Positions 1 to 5,885 of a stretch of 11,369 bases of DNA are shown here, in pieces. The first letter of the stretch is position 1; the number at the start of each line of letters is the position of its first letter. The notes beneath the pieces are model-generated. The model had not been told where the DNA came from. It ran no database searches and saw only the letters and a program-made list of their open reading frames with translations. Origin of the DNA: Clostridiales bacterium (GTDB lineage Bacteria; Bacillota; Clostridia; Oscillospirales; Acutalibacteraceae); assembly GCA_022791355.1 (NCBI GenBank), contig JAAVYX010000149.1:1-11369 (forward strand). The letters run 5' to 3'. A program made the position numbers and the translations under genes.

Positions 1-520
1 AGTAGGACTGGATAACCGGATGAAAGCCGGGTTCTAAAAGGGCTTTATCATACAAGCTGTGCGCCTGCAAGGGCGAAACGCCTCCTTTCAAATACGCCAA
101 AAACGGCCCCCGCCGAAACCAAAGGCGGCGAAGCCGTCCCGATTCCAAACGGAGGCCGCTCTCTCCCGCGCGGTTTCCAAGCTTTTGCCCAGGGCCGTAA
201 AGGTCTGGCGCGTATACTATGCGACGTTAACGCTTATGCGTTTAAGTCTTCCAAATGCCTGCCGGAGAACGAGCAGGAAAAAATCTTACGCCATGCGTAT
301 ATGTTCTACATACATTTTTGCAGGGCCTTGACGGCCCATGCGAAAAGCTATGGCGAACAGTTCGGACGCGGCGCAGACCGCCGCATCGGGGAATTCAGCG
401 AGGGTTCATGCGGACGACTTGTTTGCGTAAGGATTTCGCGTCCTGCGGGACGCAGGATCCTACCGTCTTTTAGAAAAGGCGGGCGGAAATTTTTGGTACA
501 AAACTTTGGGGCGGCCGGCC
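1..520. other. Left flank without a recognisable gene
   Basis: No open frame here resembles a known protein. The three plus-strand frames of 72-90 codons overlap each other and have arginine/proline-rich, low-information translations. An imperfect hairpin lies near 22-52, with arms around AAAGCC and GGCTTT. Another is near 439-454, where GCGTCC is followed by GGACGC. One diverged copy of the 46-bp repeat found further right lies at 231-265. The stretch is downstream of metY in the direction of transcription and looks like repeat-derived intergenic DNA. Confidence 0.5.
231..265. repeat. Diverged outlying copy of the 46-bp repeat
   Basis: Over 35 ungapped bases this segment matches the 46-bp unit of the array at 521-694 at 28 positions (counted by eye). 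It shares the blocks CGCTTATGC and CCAAATGCCT. It lies about 290 bp from the array, so the family is not only a recent local slippage product. Confidence 0.55.
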
Positions 521-694
521 GCTTCTCAAATGCCTAACCGTATTTGCTCAGCGCTTATGCTTTTACGCTTCTCAAATGCCTAACCGCATTTGCTCAGCGC
601 TTATGCTTTTACGCTTCCCAAATACCTAGCGGCATTTGCTCAGCGCTTATGCTTTTACGCTTCCCAAATGCCTAGCGGCATTTGCTCAGCGCTT
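521..694. repeat. 46-bp tandem repeat, about 3.8 copies, running into the metY 3' end
   Basis: Units begin at 521, 567, 613 and 659, each starting GCTTCYCAAAT and continuing with GCTCAGCGCTTATGC before the next unit. The fourth copy is cut at about 694 inside metY, so the metY stop codon (672-674) and its last five codons are part of the repeat. Each unit holds a short inverted repeat, CAAATGCC-N4-GGCATTTG in the copy next to the gene. The other copies carry one change in an arm, giving a wobble pair on one strand and a mismatch on the other. Units differ by only a few substitutions. No T-tract follows the hairpins, so they are not standard terminators. Confidence 0.9.
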
Positions 695-1946
695 GATCCA
701 AATCCGCGATGATGTCGTCGGCGTACTCGATGCCTACCGACAGACGGATCAGGTCGGGAGACACCCCGCAGTCGGCCAGCTGCTGGTCCGAGAGCTGGCG
801 GTGGGTGGTGCTGGCCGGGTGGAGCACGCAGGTTCTGGCGTCGGCCACATGGATGACCATAGCGGCCAGCTTGACATGGGACATGAAAGCGGCCGCGGCG
901 GCCCGCCCGCCCTTAACCCCGAAGGAAATAACCCCGCAGGTCCCGTCGGGCATGTACTTTTTGGCCAACGGGTAATACTTGTTATCCGGCAGCTCAGGGG
1001 AGCTGACCCAGGACACCATAGGATGGTTTTGCAGGAAGGCGGCCACCTTACGGGCGTTTTCCACATGCCGTTCCATACGCAGATGGAGGGTCTCCAGTCC
1101 CACGTTGAGCAAAAAGGCGTTCATGGGGCTCATCATAACCCCCATATCCCGCATGATCTGGGCCCGGGCCTTACAAATAAAGGCCGCCTTGCCGAACTTC
1201 TCGGTGTAAACGAGACCGTGATAGGATTCGTCGGGCTGGGTCATGCAGGGATGCTTGCCCGAGGCCGCCCAGTCGAATTTGCCTGAATCCACGATAACGC
1301 CGCCCAAGGACATGGCGTGTCCGTCCATATACTTGGAGGTGGAATGGATGACGATATCCGCCCCAAATTCGAAGGGCCGGCAGTTGACCGGCGTGGGGAA
1401 GGTATTGTCCACAAACAGGGGCAGGCCGTTTTCATGGGCCGCCTTGGCAAAGGTCTCGATATCCAGCACGTCCAGGGCGGGGTTGGAAAGGGTTTCGCCG
1501 AAAATCAGCTTGGTATTGGGCCGGATGGCGGCCCGCAGCTCCTCGGCCGTGGCGCTGGGGGAGACAAAGGTAGTGTCGATTCCCAGCTTGCGCAGGGTAA
1601 CCTCCAACAGATTAAAGGTGCCCCCATAAATGGCGCTGGAGGACACCACATGGTCCCCCGTCTGGCAGATGGTCAGGATGGCGGCGGTGGAGGCCGCCTG
1701 TCCGGCCGAGGTCAGCATGGCGCCCACGCCGCCCTCCAGGGCCGCGATCTTCTCCTCCACGGCCGCTACCGTGGGATTGCTCAGCCGGGTGTAAAAATGC
1801 CCGGCGGCGTTAAAGTCGAAAAGATCGGCCATCATCTGGGGATCCTCGTATTTAAAGGTCGTGCTTTGGTAGATGGGCAGGACGCGGGCCTCACCGTCTC
1901 CCGGCTTCCAGCCCTCCTGTACGCATTTGGTATCGATATGGCTCAT
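672..1946 (-). CDS. metY: O-acetylhomoserine sulfhydrylase (MetY), PLP-dependent
   Basis: This cytosolic enzyme of methionine and cysteine metabolism makes homocysteine from O-acetylhomoserine and sulfide. The 424 residues match the usual MetY length of about 425-430. It belongs to the Cys/Met-metabolism PLP enzyme fold. Visible motifs are YTRLSNPT (52-59), which contributes to cofactor and partner-subunit contacts; YGG at 107-109; D180 in FVDNTF, which pairs with the pyridine nitrogen; and the Schiff-base lysine K205 in HSTSKYMDGH. The stretch PDESYHG after it is typical of MetY rather than cystathionine gamma-synthase. The ATG has an AAAGGAGG Shine-Dalgarno sequence 7 nt upstream. It lies 36 bp after the CofE-like gene on the same strand, so the two are probably co-transcribed. 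The last codons and the stop belong to a 46-bp tandem repeat. Methionine gamma-lyase is a less likely alternative. Confidence 0.93.
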   Translation of the reverse strand: MSHIDTKCVQEGWKPGDGEARVLPIYQSTTFKYEDPQMMADLFDFNAAGHFYTRLSNPTVAAVEEKIAALEGGVGAMLTSAGQAASTAAILTICQTGDHVVSSSAIYGGTFNLLEVTLRKLGIDTTFVSPSATAEELRAAIRPNTKLIFGETLSNPALDVLDIETFAKAAHENGLPLFVDNTFPTPVNCRPFEFGADIVIHSTSKYMDGHAMSLGGVIVDSGKFDWAASGKHPCMTQPDESYHGLVYTEKFGKAAFICKARAQIMRDMGVMMSPMNAFLLNVGLETLHLRMERHVENARKVAAFLQNHPMVSWVSSPELPDNKYYPLAKKYMPDGTCGVISFGVKGGRAAAAAFMSHVKLAAMVIHVADARTCVLHPASTTHRQLSDQQLADCGVSPDLIRLSVGIEYADDIIADLDQALSKCR

Positions 1947-1982
1947 ATAACAGCCTCCTTTCGGTTTTGCGGGACAAAGGGG

Positions 1983-2867
1983 TTATGCGCCGGCTTCCTC
2001 CGCCGGCGGCGCGGCCTCCTGCGGGGCGGCGGGCGTTTCCGCCGCAGGCTGTTCAGCCGCCTCTTCCGCCGGGAATACCGGCTCTTCGGCGTCGTCGGCC
2101 ACCTTGCGCACCAGGCAGACCGGGGTCTGCTGGGCCGACTGGGCCAGGGGGTTGTCCTTAAAAATTTGGCGGACCAGCCCCAACTCCAGCTCGGGCTTCT
2201 CGCAGGGTTTGCCCAAAATCTCGCAGCCCAGGTCGTTGGCGTCCAGCACAATAACGTCGCGGCCGATATAGTCGGAAAGCTCTCGGGCTACCTTATCCGG
2301 CTCCAGCGGGGACATTTTGGCGTACTTATTGAAGGGAGGGAGCACATAGTCTCCCGGGCCGTCGATGGCCCGGGCCTTGGGACCCAGGATATTGTAGAAG
2401 ACCCCGCGGACCCCGAAGGGCTTAGTGACGGCGGCGCAGAAGGCGGCCAGCAGAATCCGGGGCCGGCCGATATCCCGAATGGCCAGCTCCATGGTCCAGG
2501 GACTGCCCAGCCCAACGCCGTAGGGGGACTTGTAAACAAACTTCACCAAAAACTTGGCCAGACGGGAGACCTTGATCTCCGAAATAGGAAAGGCCCGGCC
2601 CTGGCTGATGGAAACCATCTTCTCGCTGAGGAAAACCTGATCCCCCTCCATCAGATAGGGGCGGACGTACTTGTCCAGCAGATCAGTGAGACTGTCCCCC
2701 TTCATGACCACATGGGTGCGGATGGGATAACGGGCATACCGGCCCTTTTCAGTATCAATAAGCAGCTTCTTTTCCCCGTTGGGGCGAAGGGCGCTCATAT
2801 CCGGGCCGCCTGCGGGATGCAGCAGGTCCTCGGCCGTACGCAGTTGGTTTTCGCTCATTTTCATCAT
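1983..2867 (-). CDS. CofE-like protein (coenzyme F420-0:L-glutamate ligase family)
   Basis: The 294-residue protein has the fold signature of the F420-0:gamma-glutamyl ligase family. In methanogens and actinobacteria CofE adds glutamate to the F420 precursor with GTP. Recognisable segments are VFLSEKMVSISQGR (78-91), the glycine-rich YGVGLGSPWTMELAI (116-130), RGVFYNILG (154-162) and the acidic DANDLGCEILG (209-219). Clostridia carrying such genes usually lack the rest of the F420 pathway, so the true substrate is uncertain. Residues 259-294 form an alanine-, glutamate- and proline-rich tail that looks disordered and is not part of the family core. The start is the first of two adjacent ATG codons, behind a GGCGGA motif; the third ATG (M4) is also possible. 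It probably heads a two-gene operon with metY. No other F420 gene is present in the window. Confidence 0.8.
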   Translation of the reverse strand: MMKMSENQLRTAEDLLHPAGGPDMSALRPNGEKKLLIDTEKGRYARYPIRTHVVMKGDSLTDLLDKYVRPYLMEGDQVFLSEKMVSISQGRAFPISEIKVSRLAKFLVKFVYKSPYGVGLGSPWTMELAIRDIGRPRILLAAFCAAVTKPFGVRGVFYNILGPKARAIDGPGDYVLPPFNKYAKMSPLEPDKVARELSDYIGRDVIVLDANDLGCEILGKPCEKPELELGLVRQIFKDNPLAQSAQQTPVCLVRKVADDAEEPVFPAEEAAEQPAAETPAAPQEAAPPAEEAGA

Positions 2868-3375
2868 CCATTCCGCCGCTGTGCGCGGCTGGTATTTCTC
2901 ATTCCCGCTCCAAAAAGCGGCCGCCGGCGCACAGAAAACCGGCTTATGTCATACGCCCGCAAGGACGATTTAGCTGGGCATGGAATTTTACAAAGCAAAG
3001 GAAGTTGTTGACCAGGGGAAGGTTGCCGGGACCTTACGAAACGATGAACCGCCTTTAACGTTCCAAATTGTCAAAGAAGCCGTTTCGAAAAAAGTCTATA
3101 AAAAGTTTTCGTCCGCCCTTTAAAAAGGCGGTGGGGTTTAGGACAACGCCCCAATCGCGTCCCGCAGGATGCGAAATGCTTTGGCAACGTAAGGCACAGG
3201 TAGCCAAAATCTTTCTCCGAAAGATTTCCCCGGGGGGTATCAGGCGTTCCGCTAGGAACACAGAGGGGGTCCGGCTTACGCCTTGCCTACGAGTTTTTCG
3301 ATAAGCCGAAGGCCTCCAAAGAAGGCCTTTCCTACGCGGGAGGCGATTAACGTCCTCCGGCCGTTAACATTGGCC

Positions 3376-3483
3376 CGCCGCTTCTTTGTCACGCCTCGCG
3401 CAGGCCGCTGATCCTAGAGAATTCCTCTCCGTTCCGAAACCGACTGCGCGGCGGGGCCGCCGCTCGGCCGATTTCTGCGTTGC
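3376..3483. repeat. Diverged ~110-bp direct repeat, unit A
   Basis: The unit starts with CGCCGCTTCTTTGTCACGCC, passes through CGCTGATC and CCGACTGCGCGGC, and ends in TGCGTTGC. The same order of blocks recurs in unit B at 3574-3683 with substitutions and small indels. A third copy starts at 3710 and is cut off at the neighbouring gene's stop codon. Confidence 0.7.
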
Positions 3484-3547
3484 TAGGCGCTTTGCTTCGC
3501 AAAGCGTCCCTTGCGGGAAGCAACGAACAGCCAAAGGCCGTTTGTAT

Positions 3548-3625
3548 AGAGATTATTTTACGGCAGCGCGGGTCGCCGCTTCTTTGTCACGCCTCCCTCG
3601 CGCTGCTGATCGTAAAATAATCTCT
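3548..3625. repeat. Long interrupted inverted repeat (potential hairpin)
   Basis: AGAGATTATTTTACG at 3548-3562 is perfectly complementary to 3611-3625. The pairing continues inward with GCAGCGCG (3563-3570) against CGCGCTGC (3599-3606), leaving a 4-nt TGAT bulge. That makes 23 paired bases around a 28-nt loop. Neither side has a T-tract, so it is not an ordinary terminator. Confidence 0.8.
3549..3583. repeat. 35-bp perfect direct repeat, copy 1
   Basis: This segment is identical over 35 bases to 3685-3719. It starts GAGATTATTTTACGGCAGCG and ends GTCGCCGCTTCT. It contains the left arm of the hairpin at 3548-3625 and the start of unit B. Confidence 0.92.
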
Positions 3626-3683
3626 CTCCACTCCAGAACCGGCTGCGCGGCATTTCACGCCGCTCCACCGATTCTTGCGTTGC
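3574..3683. repeat. Diverged ~110-bp direct repeat, unit B
   Basis: This is the second copy of the unit at 3376-3483. It shares the 20-base start CGCCGCTTCTTTGTCACGCC, GCTGATC, CCGGCTGCGCGGC (CCGACTGCGCGGC in A) and the TGCGTTGC end. Where A has CTAGAGAATTCCTCTCC, B has GTAAAATAATCTCTCTCC, so the middle of the unit varies while the ends are kept. Confidence 0.7.
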
Positions 3684-3684
3684 G

Positions 3685-3719
3685 GAGATTATTTTACGGC
3701 AGCGCGGGTCGCCGCTTCT
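3685..3719. repeat. 35-bp perfect direct repeat, copy 2, ending in a stop codon
   Basis: This copy is identical to 3549-3583, 136 bp away. It ends inside the TAG stop (3718-3720) of the adjacent minus-strand TrkA-type gene, so the repeat boundary coincides with the end of a gene. Confidence 0.92.
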
Positions 3720-4371
3720 AATAAAAAATCCTCTGAAAGGCTCGGCGGCTGCTTTTGTCCACCACGGCGGTCACATGGTCCCTGGGACGCAGAACGGTGT
3801 CGCCTCGGGGGATTTCCATGCCCGAATCCCGGGCGACGGCCACAATAATGCAGCCTCTGGGCAGGGTCAGCTGAGCCAGAGACTGGCCGATATGCTTCCA
3901 GTCGTCCGGCACAACCAGCTCGATGATACCAGCCTCTCCCCGGTTGAGGGTGGCCAGCAGCTTTAAGCCGCTGGTGTCCACCTCCATCTCGATAAGGTTG
4001 GTAATAATCTGGGTGCTGGAAACGGCGATATCCGCTCCCAACCTTTTTATGATATCCACATTTTTGGGATTATTGGCTCGGGAGATCACCTTTTGGACGG
4101 CAAACCGCCGCTTGGCAATCTGGCAGGCCACAATATTGTCCTCATCGGTGCCGGTGACGGCGATCACCGCATCGGCCCGGCCGGCTCCCGCCTGGGCCAG
4201 CGCCTCTACCGTGGTGCCGTCGGCGCAGATCACAGGTACGTCCAGCTCGCTGGCGATCCGGTCGCAGTTCACCCTGTCCTGTTCGATGACCTTCACGTCC
4301 AGTCCCTGCTCGCTAAGGGTCTTGGTAGTATAATACCCCACCTTGCCGCCGCCAATTACAATAACCTTCAT
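3718..4371 (-). CDS. trkA: TrkA-type RCK regulator of K+ uptake (first copy)
   Basis: This is a cytoplasmic nucleotide-binding regulator of a TrkH/KtrB-type potassium channel. The 217 residues hold an RCK_N Rossmann domain (about 1-125) and a TrkA_C domain (about 135-217), the usual single-RCK layout. The dinucleotide motif is G7-x-G9-x-x-G12, with acidic E30 at the end of the second strand, as in NAD(H)-binding members. DGTTVEALAQAG (55-66) and VTGTDEDNIVACQIAKR fit the family. The start is an ATG behind GAAGG; a longer AGGAG lies further upstream. A second TrkA-type gene lies 214 bp upstream on the same strand, but no trkH or ktrB channel gene is in the window. The stop codon is part of a 35-bp repeat. 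Confidence 0.9.
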   Translation of the reverse strand: MKVIVIGGGKVGYYTTKTLSEQGLDVKVIEQDRVNCDRIASELDVPVICADGTTVEALAQAGAGRADAVIAVTGTDEDNIVACQIAKRRFAVQKVISRANNPKNVDIIKRLGADIAVSSTQIITNLIEMEVDTSGLKLLATLNRGEAGIIELVVPDDWKHIGQSLAQLTLPRGCIIVAVARDSGMEIPRGDTVLRPRDHVTAVVDKSSRRAFQRIFY

Positions 4372-4410
4372 AGCCCTTCTTAAACTCCTATCGGCGGTCC
4401 GCCCCGCTTT

Positions 4411-4442
4411 GCGCAGAGGCAGGCCTTATCGCGTGCCTGCGC
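4411..4442. repeat. Inverted repeat between the two TrkA-type genes
   Basis: GCGCAG(AG)GCA at 4411-4421 pairs with TGCCTGCGC at 4434-4442, giving nine base pairs with a 2-nt bulge. An alternative, GCAGGC with GCCTGC, uses overlapping bases. It lies in the otherwise empty 214-bp gap 4372-4585, upstream of the first TrkA-type gene. No T-tract follows on either strand. A role in differential expression of the two genes is possible but not shown. Confidence 0.45.
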
Positions 4443-4585
4443 CAAGGAGGAACACGCATGTTTCGGTAAATTTCGCTGACCCTATGGCCTAATATTTTGA
4501 TCGTATATCCATTATGCCTGCAAGTCTTCCCTTTCATATACGGCCGCAATTTCGAAAAGTCCCCTCGAGTCTATGGAAACGTCCG

Positions 4586-5203
4586 CTAGTCCACCAGGCT
4601 GGAAAAGACGATACGCTCGTTTTTTCCGATAACCCGCTCGGGATCGACGGCTAGGGTCATCCCTCCCGCCGCGTCGATGACGGCATAGATCATTTCCTTG
4701 TCGTGCAGGGGAATTTCGCAAACCATCTTGCCTACCCAATGCTTATCGTACCGCACCACAAAATCGGCGGTATGGACGCCGAAGGTCACCATCTGGTCGC
4801 TGATTTCGTCCAGTACGGTATTGAGGACGGTGCCGGCCGTCAGCTTGGTTGGGCAGACGGTGGTCATCCCGAAGTCCTCAAAGACGGTCTCCCGGGACGG
4901 GTCCATAATCCGGGTGATGACCTTGGGGACATGGTAGATTTGACTGGCGATCTGAGAGATGACGATATTCTGGTTATCGTCTTCGGTAACGGCCAGAAAC
5001 GCGTCGCAGGCGTCGATCCCGGCCTGCTGGAGCACATCCTGGTCTAAGGGAACGCCGGACACGGTGATACCGGAAAAATCGTCGCTCAAATCGCTGAAGC
5101 CGTTGGACTTGCGGGCCACAACTGCCACGTCATGCCCCAGCCTGCACAGGGTGTTGGCCAGCCGGGTTCCCAGCTTGCCGCAGCCCACTATAATTACATT
5201 CAT
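4586..5203 (-). CDS. trkA: TrkA-type RCK regulator of K+ uptake (second copy)
   Basis: This 205-residue protein has the same two-domain RCK layout as its neighbour and presumably acts on the same kind of K+ channel. The start is taken at 5203 (MNVIIVGCG), where an AGG lies 8 nt upstream. An in-frame ATG two codons earlier, and one much further up at 5269, are less likely because the extra residues do not resemble the family. The Rossmann motif is G7-x-G9-x-x-G12. Unlike the first copy, the position after the second strand is Ala30-Arg31 instead of an acidic residue, so its nucleotide preference may differ. VTEDDNQNIVISQIA and the region around VLDEISDQMVTFGV match the clostridial family. The two copies clearly differ in sequence and probably form a heteromeric or two-channel system. 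Confidence 0.9.
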   Translation of the reverse strand: MNVIIVGCGKLGTRLANTLCRLGHDVAVVARKSNGFSDLSDDFSGITVSGVPLDQDVLQQAGIDACDAFLAVTEDDNQNIVISQIASQIYHVPKVITRIMDPSRETVFEDFGMTTVCPTKLTAGTVLNTVLDEISDQMVTFGVHTADFVVRYDKHWVGKMVCEIPLHDKEMIYAVIDAAGGMTLAVDPERVIGKNERIVFSSLVD

Positions 5204-5223
5204 TACCATCGCCTGCTTTTTTT

Positions 5224-5279
5224 GGACGGCAAGCGTCCGATGAAATAAATACAGGTAAATCCGACGCATCGAATTTACC
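5224..5279 (-). promoter_or_regulatory. Two small hairpins in the leader of the second TrkA-type gene
   Basis: GGTAAAT (5254-5260) and ATTTACC (5273-5279) form a 7-bp inverted repeat. Inside its loop CGA and TCG can add three more pairs. Closer to the gene, GGACG-N5-CGTCC (5224-5238) forms a 5-bp hairpin ending about 20 nt before the start codon. They could be an operator or leader-RNA structures. No regulator-binding consensus was recognised. Confidence 0.4.
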
Positions 5280-5339
5280 CTTCCATGTGGCCGGCCCAGC
5301 GTCCGGTTCCTCTATTCGGCTCTCTTCTCGCCCGGATAC

Positions 5340-5366
5340 AAAAAAGCGACGGGCTTCCGCCCGCCG
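5340..5366 (-). terminator. Intrinsic terminator upstream of the second TrkA-type gene
   Basis: Read on the minus strand, CGGCGGGC-N4-GCCCGTCG forms an 8-bp stem with one G:U pair and is followed by CTTTTTTG. It lies 93 nt past the tRNA terminator and about 137 nt before the TrkA start. It may be a back-up terminator for the tRNA transcript or an attenuator in a trkA leader. Confidence 0.65.
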
Positions 5367-5453
5367 TTTCCAGGCCGGACTAGAGGCTGCGCGGGGGCGG
5401 CAGCCCATCGTCCTATTCACAAAAGCGAGACGAAAAAGACGCGGTAGTTACAG

Positions 5454-5486
5454 AAAAAGCTCGGCTTTTCATCTGAAAAGCCGAGC
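5454..5486 (-). terminator. Intrinsic terminator of the tRNA-Arg gene
   Basis: On the minus strand GCTCGGCTTTTC-N4-GAAAAGCCGAGC is a perfect 12-bp stem followed by TTTTT. It starts only 3 nt after the encoded CCA end of the tRNA, so it ends a single-gene tRNA transcript. Confidence 0.93.
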
Positions 5487-5489
5487 GAC

Positions 5490-5566
5490 TGGTACGCCCG
5501 GCTGGATTCGAACCAGTGGCCTTTAGAGTCGGAGTCTAACGCTCTATCCAACTGAGCTACGGGCGC
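5490..5566 (-). tRNA. tRNA-Arg, anticodon CCG
   Basis: The 77-nt cloverleaf is complete. The acceptor stem GCGCCCG pairs with CGGGCGT (one G:U at the end). The D arm is GCTC-AGTTGGAT-AGAGC. The anticodon arm is TTAGA-CTCCGAC-TCTAA, with CCG in the loop, reading CGG codons. The T arm is ACTGG-TTCGAAT-CCAGC, followed by discriminator A and an encoded CCA. A sigma-A promoter lies just upstream and a terminator immediately downstream, so it is transcribed alone. Confidence 0.97.
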
Positions 5567-5605
5567 ATGTGCTGCAAGGGGTTTTCCCCGCCGAACACGT
5601 AACAT

Positions 5606-5634
5606 ATTATAACACCCATTCCCCAATCTGTCAA
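5606..5634 (-). promoter_or_regulatory. Consensus sigma-A promoter of the tRNA-Arg gene
   Basis: On the minus strand the -35 is TTGACA (5634-5629) and the -10 is TATAAT (5611-5606), separated by exactly 17 bp. All twelve bases match the consensus. The predicted start lies roughly 33 nt before the mature tRNA 5' end. Confidence 0.95.
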
Positions 5635-5687
5635 TTTAAAACTGGCAAAATTTCCGGCCATTTTTCTTTCAAACACTATTTTTTTCA

Positions 5688-5718
5688 GGTATAATAACCG
5701 CAAGGCGGTTATTATACC
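5688..5718. repeat. 13-bp perfect palindrome upstream of the GNAT gene
   Basis: GGTATAATAACCG and CGGTTATTATACC are perfect inverted repeats around CAAGG. Each arm contains TATAAT, so a -10-like box is present on both strands. On the plus strand a weak TTTCAA lies 17 bp upstream. It may be an operator overlapping a promoter or an RNA hairpin. There is no T-tract, so it is not a standard terminator. Confidence 0.75.
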
Positions 5719-5739
5719 GACGGAAGGCCCCACGCCTAT

Positions 5740-5811
5740 GCGTCCTACTGGAGGTCCGGCCATAGGCCGGCCGGGACGCCGGGAAACGGTTTGCGCTCAA
5801 AGACCGCAAAC
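5740..5811. repeat. Two further hairpins in the GNAT upstream region
   Basis: The first is a two-part stem: GCGTCC (5740-5745) with GGACGC (5774-5779), enclosing CCGGCC-ATA-GGCCGG (5756-5770). The second is GTTTGCG-N9-CGCAAAC (5789-5811). With the palindrome at 5688-5718 they make three hairpins in 125 bp. The rest of the gap 5567-5885 holds the tRNA promoter and no gene I recognise. Confidence 0.55.
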
Positions 5812-5885
5812 ACAGAGCAGAGGCTTCGCCTTTGGCCAGATTGGAACGTCAGGAACAAAAAAGCGGAAAAGCGAGGGATTCATCC

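Larger units (their letters stand above)
2868..3717. other. 850-bp intergenic region dense in repeats and hairpins
   Basis: No convincing gene is visible. A promoter for the CofE-like gene is expected near 2868-3000 on the minus strand, but I could not pick out a clear one. From about 3060 the sequence is full of short inverted repeats: AAATCTTTC-N3-GAAAGATTT (3207-3227), AAGGCCT-N7-AGGCCTT (3309-3329) and CGCTTTGC-N3-GCAAAGCG (3488-3506). From 3376 onward it consists of diverged direct repeats, listed separately. A plus-strand open frame at 3386-3721 is a by-product of these repeats. Confidence 0.6.

Noticed and set aside
636..1286. 216-codon plus-strand frame over the metY 3' half
   Set aside because: It is a shadow of metY, His/Gly-rich, and its start lies within the tandem repeat.
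1317..3011. 564-codon open frame on the plus strand
   Set aside because: It is antisense to metY and the CofE-like gene, which have clear family motifs and ribosome-binding sites. Its translation is Gly/Arg/Leu-rich without domains and reflects the GC-rich codon bias of the real genes.
3207..3227. Hairpin AAATCTTTC-N3-GAAAGATTT considered as a terminator
   Set aside because: Only a weak T-run follows on the minus strand and CCCC follows on the plus strand. No gene ends close by.
3386..3721. 111-codon plus-strand frame in the trkA downstream region
   Set aside because: The frame runs through the diverged direct repeats; its translation shows the same repetition (SRL..AAD motifs) and no domain. 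It has no convincing ribosome-binding site.
5130..5420. 96-codon minus-strand frame upstream of the second TrkA-type gene
   Set aside because: It crosses an intrinsic terminator and overlaps the trkA start in another frame; no homology is recognised.
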